DNA from: Histoplasma ohiense
Taxonomy: Eukaryota; Ascomycota; Eurotiomycetes; Onygenales; Ajellomycetaceae
Length of the DNA stretch: 64,000 nt
Assembly: GCA_017607445.1 (NCBI GenBank)
Contig: JAEVHH010000003.1
Span: forward strand, 4,402,001 to 4,466,000
Direction of reading: 5' to 3'
The stretch's first letter is position 1, and the number at the start of each line of letters is the position of its first letter. Made by a program: the position numbers and the translations under genes. The notes beneath the pieces were generated by a model, which saw only the letters and a program-made list of their open reading frames with translations, did not search any database and was not told the DNA's origin. Of this stretch, positions 36,651 to 46,960 are shown piece by piece.

Positions 36651-37792
36651 TCAGAGATTAAAAAACAGATCTGTCTCAGCTTGGTCAGTGTCATTCAAGG
36701 AATTGTCACCAAGACAAATCTGCTTATTATCCTGGATTTTCTCAACTGACAAAGCATGATGTTTCAATGATGACTTGAGAGCTGCAATCAGCAATGTAAC
36801 CACTGAAATCTCATCAATCACTGTTTCAGTCAGAGTCTCAGAAGAACTGTCTTGTTGAATCTTCTGAATCTTCACAGCAAAGAATCTAACCACTGCAGTC
36901 ACAGCACTCTGCAAAACATCAATATTCAAAGCATTCACATCAGCAACAATTAGATTCTCAGCAGTGTTGATAACTGTCTGAGTCAATTCAATGACATCCA
37001 CTGACATCTAATAGAAAGTTAATATTATATATCATAAAAACATTTGTTTTGAATAATAACTTATCAGAACACAGATGTGCTTTGTCACTGAGCAGTGCTT
37101 GCATTTTTTGCATCAATCCTCAGCAGGCTCACAATGATGGTGGGGGGACATTGTCAAATGTCAAATACAACAACAGCAATATACTGCTGCATTTCTTTCT
37201 AACACTTCAACAGAATCATCTGCTTTCTCATCTTCATCTACATTATCAATCAACTCAAATAATGTACCAAGATCTTGACTCAGTGAGAATGACACTGATG
37301 TAATAGCAGGATATGAAAACACACTTTCTGAAACACTGCTATGATCAAATGCCACACTCTGCTGTGACAACAGATCATCAGAGTTTATATAGAATTCTAG
37401 AACTTCATCTACATTCTTGTAGATCTGCACATCAAGTACAAATCTCACAACAGCAGTTTGATACATGACAAATCTCTCATTCAGAACTTCATCAGAGAGC
37501 AGCATTTTGTGAAATTCATTGATCAAAGATTGATCAGTTTTATGAAAGCACTCAGACATCTATAACTCATTAGCACTCATAACAACTTCAGTTTAAGAAA
37601 ACTTACAGCAGCACAACTTCTATTTGATATATGACAGACATGACAGTGTGTCCATTCATTGTTCACAAAGCAAGGATATACTGAGGGGTTCTGCAACCTC
37701 TTCAGACAACTCAAGCAAATGCTCTCAATGACAGACAGTATATCATTCTTCATAGACTTTGAATCAGCAACAGAAACAGCTGGTTCTGACAT
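36651..37792 (-). CDS. Antisense, intron-bearing cysteine-cluster gene carried by element F (candidate)
   Basis: Opposite to gag-pol and between chromodomain and right LTR. Exon 1, 37,792-37,607 (62 codons), carries ICLSCLKRLQ...PCFV and THCHVCHISNRSC, i.e. CxxC..C..CxxC..C, a likely zinc-binding cluster. A near-perfect intron at 37,560-37,606 follows: GTAAGT donor, GCTAATG branch site, TATAG acceptor, 47 nt, phase 0. Exon 2 starts MSECFHKTDQ at 37,559 and runs to about 37,185. A second, longer intron (to TTCTATTAG at 37,008) would join exon 3, MSVDVIELTQT, 37,007-36,651. Exon 2-3 residues are acidic and helix-rich. No stop interrupts these exons although the sense pol is full of stops. It resembles CxxC-rich fungal proteins of unknown function; I cannot name the family with certainty. 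Confidence 0.5.
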
Positions 37793-38342
37793 TCTATCAT
37801 AACTTTAATCAGTATCAAGACCTTGTTCAAAGGAGGAGGAGAAGCAAAAAGCAAAAGCAACAAGAAAGAAAAACAGATGTTGAAGATTGAAATCAATATT
37901 GCAATGTTGATCAAAAAGATTGCAACAACACAAAACTCAACCCAAAATGGAAAACACAACCACACAATCAAAACTTCGAATTTCACAATAAAAATCACAT
38001 AGAAAGATACAGCATACTTTATTTGATAAATTGATGTATTCTTTTTTAATAAAAAATTGTTAGTGGTGATGTTGGTGATGATTTTCAGTGGAGTGTGATT
38101 TTTGGTGTAAAAGTCAAAGAAAAGAGATTCAGAAGTTGTGTCTAAATTGTGATTGAACTGCATTGACATCAGAGATGAAAAAACATTCTTTCAAAACAAC
38201 AATACTTCAGAATTAATCTCAACAATTAATCCAGCTCAATTCTGTGAACTCTATACAATATTAACCACACAGCACATGTTACAAACTTTGCATGTTGCAG
38301 TAAGAAGCTCTGAGGATCAGATCTTTGAAGAAGAGAGATAAT
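37793..38342. other. Element F 3' region: presumed promoter/5' side of the antisense gene
   Basis: Low-complexity stretches (GGAGGAGGAGAAGC near 37,840) and a hydrophobic minus-strand frame (37,750-38,169) without a recognisable domain. The polypurine tract lies at about 38,327-38,342. Confidence 0.4.
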
Positions 38343-38613
38343 TGTAATAGATGCAACAGAGATATCTATATTAGAAAATAGCTATATGGTGATAGAAGAA
38401 CACAGAACACACCAGAATTAATGAGAAGAGGCATAGTGCACAGTATCATAGACAGCTGTAGTGCATGAAGGTCATCTATATAATGCTCACTGATATCTGT
38501 AGATATTAGAAGATCAGTGATTAGCTTTGAATAATAGAGATTGCTATCTTCTTAACATCCTATGTGCGTACTTCACACTACTCCCATAATTATACCTACA
38601 ACCATCTTTTACA
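38343..38613 (+). repeat. Right LTR of element F
   Basis: 271 bp. Its outer right end keeps C residues (TCCTATGTGCGTAC, CTCCCAT, TACCTAC) lost from the left copy, while its left part has lost the CpGs kept in the left copy. Confidence 0.92.
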
Positions 38614-38618
38614 AAGCA

Positions 38619-41370
38619 TCTGCAACTACTTCAGTGTTCATCTTGTCACAGAGCTGTAGTATTACACTCTTACTGAGTCAGTTGACAATGATTAGAATGT
38701 TCATAGAATCTCTGTTTTTGAATAAGAAAACTGCAAAATCAATAGCTATATCATATTAAGTTTGATTGAGAATAGATAGAGGCTTCAGCATCTCTTTTCA
38801 GTATTCATATCATACTGTCACTAAGCTGCAGTGATCACAGTTGTGTATGAATCAGTGTATATTTTTTAATATATCTGATTAGTAGAATTTTTAGATGATG
38901 ATGTTGTACATGATTTTGTATTCTGAGTATCTGATCATCAGCAAGTCATGAATTTCTTGCATGATCTGTGTTTATAGAGATTCTGAATCAGAGATCCATC
39001 ATCTATCTTGAAAGTGTAAGCAGTTGTCATCATCAATTGAATATGCTGAGATATCTGTTTTTGAGTATACACTTGCAGAGAATTGAAGTACTCTGTTTTG
39101 TATAATTTCAGTGGCTTGTTGTCAGAATTCATCTGCTTCTGCTGCTAGCTTTCATTGTTCTTCAAGTGAGGGTTCTTGAGCTTGAAACTGGTTGACATAT
39201 ATGCAGAGTTTGTCTGATTGTGTAGAACTTTCTATAATTGTAGAGTTGATTAATCAATGCTCTCAGTGTTTTCATCTGTTGTTCAAATCATCAGATGATA
39301 TATTTTATTCTTGATGAAACAGAGCATCTGCAAGAATGTTCTCTACTTCAGATCAATAACAAATTGTGAATGAAAAATAGCTAAGAAATAATGATCAATG
39401 TATATGTCTTTCAATGAGCTTATAAGTGATTGTGAAGTACTCTAAGTTCTTATAATTGATAACAATCTCAAACTTTTCAATGCTCATAAGTTCAGACTCT
39501 CATTTTTCAAGACATTATATAATCACTAGAAGCTTCTTGTCATAGATTTTGTAGTTGTATTTGACAGATGATATTTTTTTCAAGATGAAGACACAGAGTT
39601 GTAGAACATCTTCATTATTATATTGCATCAATACTTCATCTACTATATAATCTGAGATATCTGTTTTGAGAATTGTATGCTTATTCAAATTGAATGATTG
39701 CAGCATTGAAGTGCTTGTGAACATACACTTCAGCTTTTTGAATGCTGCATTCACTTTGTCAGTTCATTGAAACACAGCATCTTTTCAGATCAGATTCATC
39801 AGCAGTTGTACAATATTGAAGAAGTTTTTGATGAATCTTTGATAGAAGTTGACAAATTCTAGAAAACTTCTAGTCTCTTTTACTGAGACTGATGTCTTTC
39901 AGTTGAGAATTGCTTCCATCTTCTTGAGATTCATGTATACATCTTTTTCAGCTTCAATGATGAATTCTAGATAGATCATAGACTTGATCTCAAAGTCACA
40001 TTTGTCAATATCCACTTGCAGTTCAGCTTTTCATAGATGATCAAGCATTTATTGTATATGTTTGCAATGCTCAGTGAGCAGTTCATCAGTGAAGATCAGA
40101 ATATCATTCATATACACTGAGACAATCTCATCAAGCAGATCTTATAGAGCTCAGTTAATGTATTTCTGAAACATGCTCAGAGTGTTCACTAATTCAAAGA
40201 AGGTCACTGTTCATTTGTATAATCTGTAATATGTATGAAAAACAGTTAGTCATTTGTCATCTTCATTAATCCTTATCTTATAGAAGGCTGCAGAGATGTC
40301 AAGCTTTGTAAATCATTTTGCTTTTTCTACTCATTCAAGTGTTTCATTGATGAGTGAAAGAGAGTATCAGTTCTTTCACATAATCTTGTTGAGTTCTTGA
40401 TAGTCAACACAGAATTGTAAGTCTTCTTCTGATTTCTTTGTGAACAGTACAGATGCTGTGATGGATGAGTTGCTAATACAAATGAAGTCTTTGTTCAATA
40501 GTCTGTTGAGTGTTTTTCATAGAATGAGGAGCTCATTGTGTGATATACTGTAGAGAGAATCTCAGAGTGATTGTGAGTTCTTATTATTCTTTTTGATGAG
40601 CTCAATTATATGATCTATACTGAGTTCTCAGTGAGAAGGAAGCTTTTCAGCTTCTTTTTCATTGAACATATCTGCAAAGTCTTCATACAATTCAGATAGT
40701 TTCTTGTATGATTTCTTGAGATCTTTGAGTTCTAGCTTTTCTAACACTTTTTTGATATCTATTATACTAGCAGTGAACACTTGAATGTTCTTCTTCTCAT
40801 ATGCTTGATGAATTAGTAGTTTGTACATTTTCACTGATATCTGAGTGAGATCAGTGGTTCTATTGACATTCTTCTTGTAAACACAGTCATCTTCTGAGAA
40901 AATAAGACAGTGATTGTATACATTCAACAAGGTTCCAAATTCTGTGAGTCATGATAGACTGAGCATTAGATTGTACTCAAAATCTTGTATTTCATATGTG
41001 TATACATTCTTTTTCTCATGTTCTTCTATGTCAATATTAAATCTTACCATGTTGTAGAAGACAGATCCTCTGAGGCTGTCAAATTCACTGAGTTTATACA
41101 GTTTGAAAAAAAGAATATACTGAAGCTTATACTTCTCAATCAGCTGAGTGTCTATAAGAGTGTAGTGAAGAAAATCACTGTCTATCATTGCTTGTACATT
41201 GACTAAGCTATTTACAATGACAGAGACTATAATTGCATTTACTTGTATCTTCTGTTTGAATCTTCAGCTAGCTTTCTGTTTCTTGAGCTTTTGTCTGTGT
41301 TTTAGAGTGAGAGCTCATCTTTTCTCTGTTCTTGTCTATTCACAGACAATACAGTGTTTACATGTGTGAG
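38619..41370 (-). pseudogene. Element D pol, main segment
   Basis: Minus-strand RNase H (LKTDISDYIVDE near 39,650), RT with YMND near 40,110, protease MIDSDFLHYTLIDTQL near 41,180 (DSG changed to DSD). Colinear with C and E. It continues across F to 30,156-30,946. Frames carry stops. Confidence 0.8.
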
Positions 41371-42315
41371 GGGTTTACTCAGAGTGATTGCATTTGAACA
41401 TTGGTTTGCAAAGTGCTCTGACTTGTTGCAGTATATGCAGATTTCTCTGATGATTCAGTTGACAGCATTCTTCTCTGAGACATTGGAAATCCTTGAATGA
41501 CTTGTATTTACATGTGAGACTCAGTTCATTGATTCTGGTTCAGAGATGGGGGATGCTGCAGAGCAGTTTGAAATATATATATTTATTTGATGAAATTCTC
41601 TGCAGTTTTGAAGTGCATGGAACTGAGACAGATTGTTGTTCAACAGATGAAGATCAGTGCAGAATTCACTGTATATTGAGAATTTTGAATGCTCTATACT
41701 TCAGTTATGCAATTGAAAGTTCAAATTCTTGAATAGTATGTTGATCTTGATAGTGTTGTCCCAGTCTTGCTCATCTGCTTCTAGAAGCTTGTGATTGAAT
41801 TTAGAAAGATAAGTTGCCAACACAACATTCATCTGATGAGTCTGATTAAGTCAGTCTAACATCTTGACTTGAAGTGTAGAATTGAGGAAGAGGGAGTTGA
41901 ATTGTCAGAAGACTAGCTCTGATGTATGCTGATGATTCTGACAATGACTTATTCAGAGTTGAAATTTTGCTAACACATTATTATTCAATCTGCTATGAAT
42001 ATACCATGCTTGATTGAATAGTGAGTCTATTGCTCATTCATTGATGTTCAATTTGATGTTTGCTTTTGACTTTCATGTGAGATAGAGTGCTAGATCTCTC
42101 TCATATTTGTTGAGGATTGAAAGCTTCTCTCTTGGAGGCTTTTTGTGAGATGTGAGTGTAGAAGAAACAGTGAATGCAGAAGTGCTCATCTCAGTCAGTT
42201 GTTGTTGCAATTCAGTCATTTGTAGCATCTGCTGCTGAAGAATGCTTTGTAGATCTAAGTTATCATTCATCACATTCAGATGCAGTGGATGTTTGTAGAA
42301 TTGTTTGTAGTTCAT
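41370..42315 (-). pseudogene. Element D gag
   Basis: Starts at ATG 42,315 (MNYKQFYKHPLHLN), with a Gln-rich segment (LQSILQQQMLQMTEL). Zinc knuckle region near 41,390-41,445. Broken by stops. Upstream (to 42,710) lies a leader with CACTCAGAT repeats. Confidence 0.75.
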
Positions 42316-42710
42316 TTTGATATCTAAGAATATGTAATAGTAATAAAAGAAAAGAAATACTTGTAAATACTTGATTCTCTCACAGACACTATTCACAGTG
42401 TTGCAGTGCTAAGCTTGATCAAGCTTCTTTGTGAATACTATTTGCAGTGTTACAGTTTATAGACACTTGAGCCTTATAGAACACAGTTGATTATGTTTCA
42501 GATGCTTAGACACAACAGTCTATATAACTAACAATAGAGACACTCAGATTCATGAGAAATCTTTTGTAACAACTAGACACTCAGATCTGTAAATGATGCA
42601 CTCAGATGTAAGAACTGATAACAAAACATTCAAGTCTTAAACAACACACTTGAGTGTAAGAACTAATAACAAGACACTCAGATCTAAAATGCAGAAGAAT
42701 CAATTCATAA

Positions 42711-43244
42711 TATAACAGATGTACTTTGATTAATAATTTGATACTATTCTAATTACAGATTATGAATTGATTAAGAAAAGAAAGAGAAAAGAAATCAGAA
42801 GAAAAGGTCATACAAAGAGAATTTTTATAGAGAAAAGTTCAGAGCAGAAGAATATCAGAAGCCACTTCACAGTGAAATGTGAAGTGAAAGAATATTAAAA
42901 GATACACATAAGAATCATTAGAAGCTACACAAGTGTAGAATATGAAATGAAGAAATCATTGAGAGCTACACAGAAGAATCATTAGAGACTATATAAGTGT
43001 GGAACACAGAGTGAGAGAACATAAGAAGCTATATGAAAGAATTGTTAGAGACTACACAAGTGTGGAACACAGAGCAGAGGAATGTAAGAAGCTATGCAGA
43101 AGAATCATTAGAGACTATATAAGTGCAGAGCACAGAGTGAAAGAACATTGAGAGTTATATAAAATCACAACAGTCAGAAACAAGTGAGTGCAGAAGAGGA
43201 GTTGATTGTGTAAGTTAATTACTAATGAGTGCTAACCCATCACA
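42711..43244 (-). repeat. Right (5') LTR of element D
   Basis: 534 bp. It begins TATAACAGATG, where the left copy has TGTAACGGGCG: the terminal TG is mutated to TA and three CpGs are lost. Confidence 0.88.
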
Positions 43245-43249
43245 GATTC

Positions 43250-44440
43250 AGAGATAGAATTCAGTGTAGATAAGATATCTATCATAAGTTGCATTTTCAG
43301 TGTTTTGTTGATATCTTCACTATTTTTATCAACATTCTCTGTACATGATGAGATCTCATCAGAATGGAAGATATCAATATCTGAGTATAGATTATTCTCT
43401 TGTTGAGAAGTGCCAACTCTTGGTTCTTGAACTTCAATATTCAAGAACTCAATCTCTTGAACAACTCAATCTCACAGCTGTTTTTCAATGTGAGATTTGT
43501 CTGAATTATATCATCTATTTTCATCAAATATAACATCTCTTGTTCTTATCACTCTATCTAGATGAGAAATCCAAATTCTAAAGATGTTTGTAGAATCATA
43601 ACCCACAAGATATTCAATATGAGCTCTGAGATCAAGCTTCTGTGATTGATTTTGATTGAGGATCTCATTGAGAATCTTTGTGTATGCTTGACATCTGTAG
43701 ACATGTAAGTGAGCATAAGAGTGGTGGTTGATATGAAGATATTTTTCTAGTGCTCAGAGTGGTGATTTCCATTCTAGTATCTTGATAGAGGTTCTATTCA
43801 GCAAGTAAATGGCAGCAGTTGCTATCTCAGAGAACAGTGATTGAGGCAATAAGAATTCTATTCTAAGAGCTCTTGCTCTAGTAATTATGATAGCATCTGC
43901 TCATTCAGCAGCACTGTTCTGTTCATAAATATATTTCAAAGAGTATTCAATCTCTAGACTCAGTTCAGTTATTCAGTTCTTAAAGATATCAGATTCTTTA
44001 ACTGCTCTCTCATTGTTGATTTGTATAATCTTTGTTTCACAATCAAATTGATGTTTAATCTATCTTAAAACCTTGTCAAAAGCATTTCTTATATCAGATT
44101 TTCTCAAGACTGTTACTGTGATATGGAAATGAAGATAATCACATACAAAATGTATGAATCATTGTTTTTCATTGTAGCAGTAGAAAGGTCCTTGTACAAT
44201 ATCTGCATGGAGTTGTTTGAAGAGTAGTTTTGATTGTATATGAGAATGATGAGATATTTGATTCTTTGTCTTGACAAGATGACAGAGTTTGCAGAGTTCT
44301 TTGTTCTCAGTATCAACATTTTTAATATTCTTAATATCTGATATCTGAATTTCTTTGACATCAGTTGGCAGATGTTCAACTGCTCTCATTGAGAAATGTT
44401 CTAGATGTTGATGTCAAATCTTAGAGAAAGCAGTAGAGTT
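43250..44440 (-). pseudogene. Element A GAG-pre-integrase and integrase
   Basis: On the minus strand LCKLCHLVKTKNQISHHSHI then QLHADIVQGPF marks the Copia zinc-binding C-x2-C and the start of the integrase core with its first catalytic Asp (HADI). The remainder runs to the GATTC site where D entered. Stops interrupt it. Confidence 0.78.
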
Positions 44441-46066
44441 TTTTGCAGTGTAAGAAGATGTAGTTGATGATTTTGATATCTTAGCAGATTCTGTTATCTT
44501 CACAGATTCTGCTGAATTGCTAGTTGAGGCAATATTAGCAAGCACTAAGATGTTCTCACTAATTCTGTGATATTCAGTAACTAGCAGTTCATCATACACT
44601 TCTATATGAGTGAAGATTGAATCATCACTAATTCTCTGCAATCTAAATGATTTGCCATTGAGATAGATCCCCTCTATATGATAGCAAGGTTTTCAGATGA
44701 TTAGATTGATGTGTGAGAATGGAATGTATGCAGCATTCTTAAAAATCACTTTGAACTGCTTGCTGAGAGTGTTGATTATGTAGATTCAAACAGTTTCATA
44801 TCTCACAACTTTTGTTGTTGAATCTTCTGTATAAACTTGCTCCTCTGTTGATTCATATGTTAGGAATCTAGATTGATTATTGCAGATATGTCACTCAGCA
44901 TTGATATCAAATATTCAGAAATCTTGAAGATAGAGATGTTGATTTGAAGAAGAGCTCTTGATATTCATGTTTAGACATCTTATCAATTGATCAACAGATA
45001 TGATATCAGAAGTGATTGAAGATTGATCAGTAGAATGATTGATAGAATGATTGATAATATAATTGATAGATTCTCTGCTTGTCTTTAGAATCATTCTTTC
45101 TAATGTCTGTTCTATTATCTCTGTATTAAAAGCAGCTATCTTGCTTATTGCTGCATCTATCTTCTTCTTGATATCTTCATTCTTGAGTGTCTCATTCATC
45201 TTTTTATATCATTGCTCATTCTCCTTCCATCCTTCTGATCTCTGACTTGAATTGAGATAATAACATTTGACTCAGAAATGTTTAGAATCACAGATACAGA
45301 TTCTGAATCTCAATTATTCTGCTTATCTGTTATTAAAAATAGTAAGATTGAATACAAGCAGTTCTGACTTACTATATCTCTTCTTGCAATATTCAGAACA
45401 GAAGTTATTAATCATATCTGCAAAGAAAAAGTTCTTCTTATCTTCTATCTCAACTTCTCTCTTTCAGATGACAGTGTACAGATTATCAATAGATATATTG
45501 ATATGAAAGAAATTCTTTCATATATCAAAGTTGTCATCTATATCAGAGTGTTTGATTTCTATTTCAATCAGAGTTCAAGTATCTAATCACTGATCTAAAT
45601 TCTGTTTAGACATCTTCTGCAAGTTCTGATACTTCTTTCATATCTCATACTGATGATCTGTTGTTCTGAGTGATAACCTCTTCTTAAGAGCAATTAGAAG
45701 ATTCTTTATATTAATATGACTATTTTCATTAGTTGCTATTTCTAGCTCACTGAATGTCACTGTTCTGAAGATCTTCTGTCTGATCTTGCTAACATCTGCA
45801 AGTTTATCTTTATAGATATTTCTGTCATTGTTGTATCTGCTGTTCTTCATTTCTCATTTAACTCTTGCTTCCATGGTGTGCTCAGTAGAGAATTCTGGGG
45901 GAATAGGTGCAGGTATTTCACTCATTCTATTGGAACTTTCATCACTAATAAGATTCAGTACTTGGAGCTCAGTGGCAAGACCTAGTATCATGTTGTACCA
46001 TAGATTCCATTTCCTAGAGGAATTCAAGAAAAGTGATGTTTTTGATGAGGAATTTTCCACTGACAT
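44441..46066 (-). pseudogene. Element A gag
   Basis: Begins at ATG 46,066 (MSVENSSSKTSLFLNSSRKW), followed by NLWYNMILG, the conserved Trp-rich start of Copia gag proteins (W..W). It is broken into frames of 60-95 codons by stops. CpG content falls from the start codon leftward. Confidence 0.72.
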
Positions 46067-46079
46067 CTTGGTCGTTGTA

Positions 46080-46334
46080 TATAGATGTAAAACCGATATA
46101 GAATTGAATGGATAATCAATATAGAATCAAATGGATATAATCGGTATAGAATTGAATGGATATAATCGATATAGAATTGAATGGATATTGCCGCAATTGT
46201 CGCCGATAAGGAGGTCGATGAGATCGGATAGATAGGTATAATCAAATAGATATCAAGATAGATATAGATATCTTTGCCGATAAGAAGGTTGGTATGGATA
46301 GATATCAATATAATTGAATAGATAGCGATAGGTA
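46080..46334 (-). repeat. Element A leader with ~25-bp GGATATAATCGGTATAGAAT repeats
   Basis: Between 5' LTR and gag several copies of a 25-bp unit GGATATAATCG(G/A)TATAGAATTGAAT-like occur, then ATAGATAT-rich spacers. CpGs are retained (CCGATA, GCCGATAAGG, GTCGATGAGATCGG), unlike the coding part. Confidence 0.7.
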
Positions 46335-46353
46335 GCTAACCCAGGCTCATAAC
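46335..46353 (-). promoter_or_regulatory. Probable primer-binding site of element A (initiator tRNA anticodon-arm type)
   Basis: Immediately inside the 5' LTR the plus strand reads GGCTCATAAC. This matches my recollection of the anticodon arm (CUCAUAA) of eukaryotic initiator tRNA-Met, so the element strand is complementary to it. Copia and Ty5 are known to prime from a cleaved half of this tRNA. The match is by memory, not search. Confidence 0.5.
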
Positions 46354-46659
46354 TGTCGGAACTGAATAAAGTCCGAATATTGACCCAAATACTGAATATT
46401 GAATAAGTAAATTGAATTGATTATTATAACTCCAATAATTACATGATAACCAGGCAGTATTTATAAGAAAGAGAATGCTTGAACATATGATGGGAGCAGT
46501 GCTGGTATACATCGGAGCAGTGATCCAGTTTCCGAAATTGAGATAGAATAAGATGATCGATCACTTCTCACAATGCTTGATATGATAGATCCTTTCTCAC
46601 AATGCTTGATATGATAGATCCTTTCTCACAATGTTTGATATGATAGATCATTTCTCACA
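46354..46659 (-). repeat. Right (5') LTR of element A
   Basis: 306 bp, TGTCGGAACTGAA...TCTCACA, a few transitions from the left LTR, followed by the ACGCC duplication (46,660-46,664). Confidence 0.93.
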
Positions 46660-46743
46660 ACGCCCTACACCAGGCAAACCCACGTCAACCCAGACACCCT
46701 TTTTGTTGATCTCCCCTTTTTGCACTTCTTCTCCATCAGGCAT
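46660..46743 (-). pseudogene. 5' part of the reading frame interrupted by element A
   Basis: 28 codons from ATG 46,743 (MPDGEEVQKGEINKKG...) to the ACGCC duplication. They are in frame with the continuation at 6946-6668. See that entry; the product is not recognised. Confidence 0.35.
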
Positions 46744-46960
46744 TTTTAGTGAGATTTCTTTCTTTCTTTCTTTCTTTGGTAGTTAAAGAGAAATTTAATT
46801 TAAATAGCATTATGAGGCATCATAGCTGTCGAAACGCTTGTGTAATATAAATACTAGTAAATAGTATTCCCCTAAACCGGATAAGACCAAGATCAAAACA
46901 TACTTGATTTCCCGTCTAAATAGCAAGAGCAAACTCTACCCTGAGGAAACACGCAATATC
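46744..46960. other. Intergenic, includes a (CTTT)n tract
   Basis: TTTCTTTCTTTCTTTCTTT at about 46,757-46,778. Otherwise it should hold the 3' UTR of the aminotransferase gene. Confidence 0.5.

Larger units (their letters stand above)
30947..38613 (+). mobile_element. Element F: chromodomain Gypsy retrotransposon inserted in D
   Basis: 7,667 bp with 271-bp LTRs (30,947-31,217 and 38,343-38,613) and AAGCA duplication (30,942-30,946 and 38,614-38,618). Plus orientation: the polypurine tract GAAGAAGAGAGATAAT precedes the right LTR. It encodes gag with CCHC knuckle, protease, RT, RNase H, integrase and a C-terminal chromodomain, the layout of chromoviruses. It contains a 516-bp in-frame duplication in the integrase and an antisense intron-bearing gene candidate downstream of pol. 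It retains more CpGs than C-E (for example around 33,510-33,555 and 35,265-35,400), so it is probably the youngest member. Confidence 0.92.
23242..43244 (-). mobile_element. Element D: Gypsy (534-bp LTR family) inserted in A, itself host of E and F
   Basis: The LTRs are 23,242-23,775 and 42,711-43,244 (534 bp each); the right one starts TA instead of TG, a transition. Its segments are 23,776-23,920, 30,156-30,946 and 38,619-42,710. Subtracting E (6,230+5) and F (7,667+5) from 20,003 leaves 6,096 bp, identical to element C. It is minus-oriented. Pol domains match C in order and position (RT YMND near 40,110; gag start ATG 42,315). All frames are broken. Confidence 0.92.
6952..46659 (-). mobile_element. 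Element A: Ty1/Copia LTR retrotransposon, host of the nest
   Basis: It is bounded by two 306-bp LTRs (TGTCGGAACTGAA...TTTCTCACA) that differ at only a few bases, and by ACGCC duplications. Without B and D (plus one duplication copy each) it is 5,717 bp. Minus orientation is shown by the polypurine tract beside the left LTR, the primer site beside the right LTR, and minus-strand gag, GAG-pre-integrase, integrase, RT (YIDD) and RNase H. The domain order integrase before RT is diagnostic for Copia. Its segments are 7258-7559, 21,543-23,241 and 43,250-46,353 plus LTRs. All coding parts carry stops, so it cannot move on its own. LTRs and leader retain CpGs that the coding part has lost. Confidence 0.92.

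Noticed and set aside
37750..38169. 139-codon hydrophobic minus-strand frame upstream of the antisense gene
   Set aside because: AT-rich low-complexity translation (Phe/Leu/Ile runs); overlaps the start of the better-supported exon and has no domain.
6952..46659. Endogenous virus with envelope
   Set aside because: No envelope-like frame between pol and 3' LTR; the extra frames in B and F are antisense or short and lack signal peptide and fusion/TM layout. These are ordinary fungal LTR retrotransposons.
6952..46659. Contamination or assembly artefact as the source of the AT-rich block
   Set aside because: Matching target-site duplications at all six junctions and restored host frames argue that the block is genuinely contiguous.
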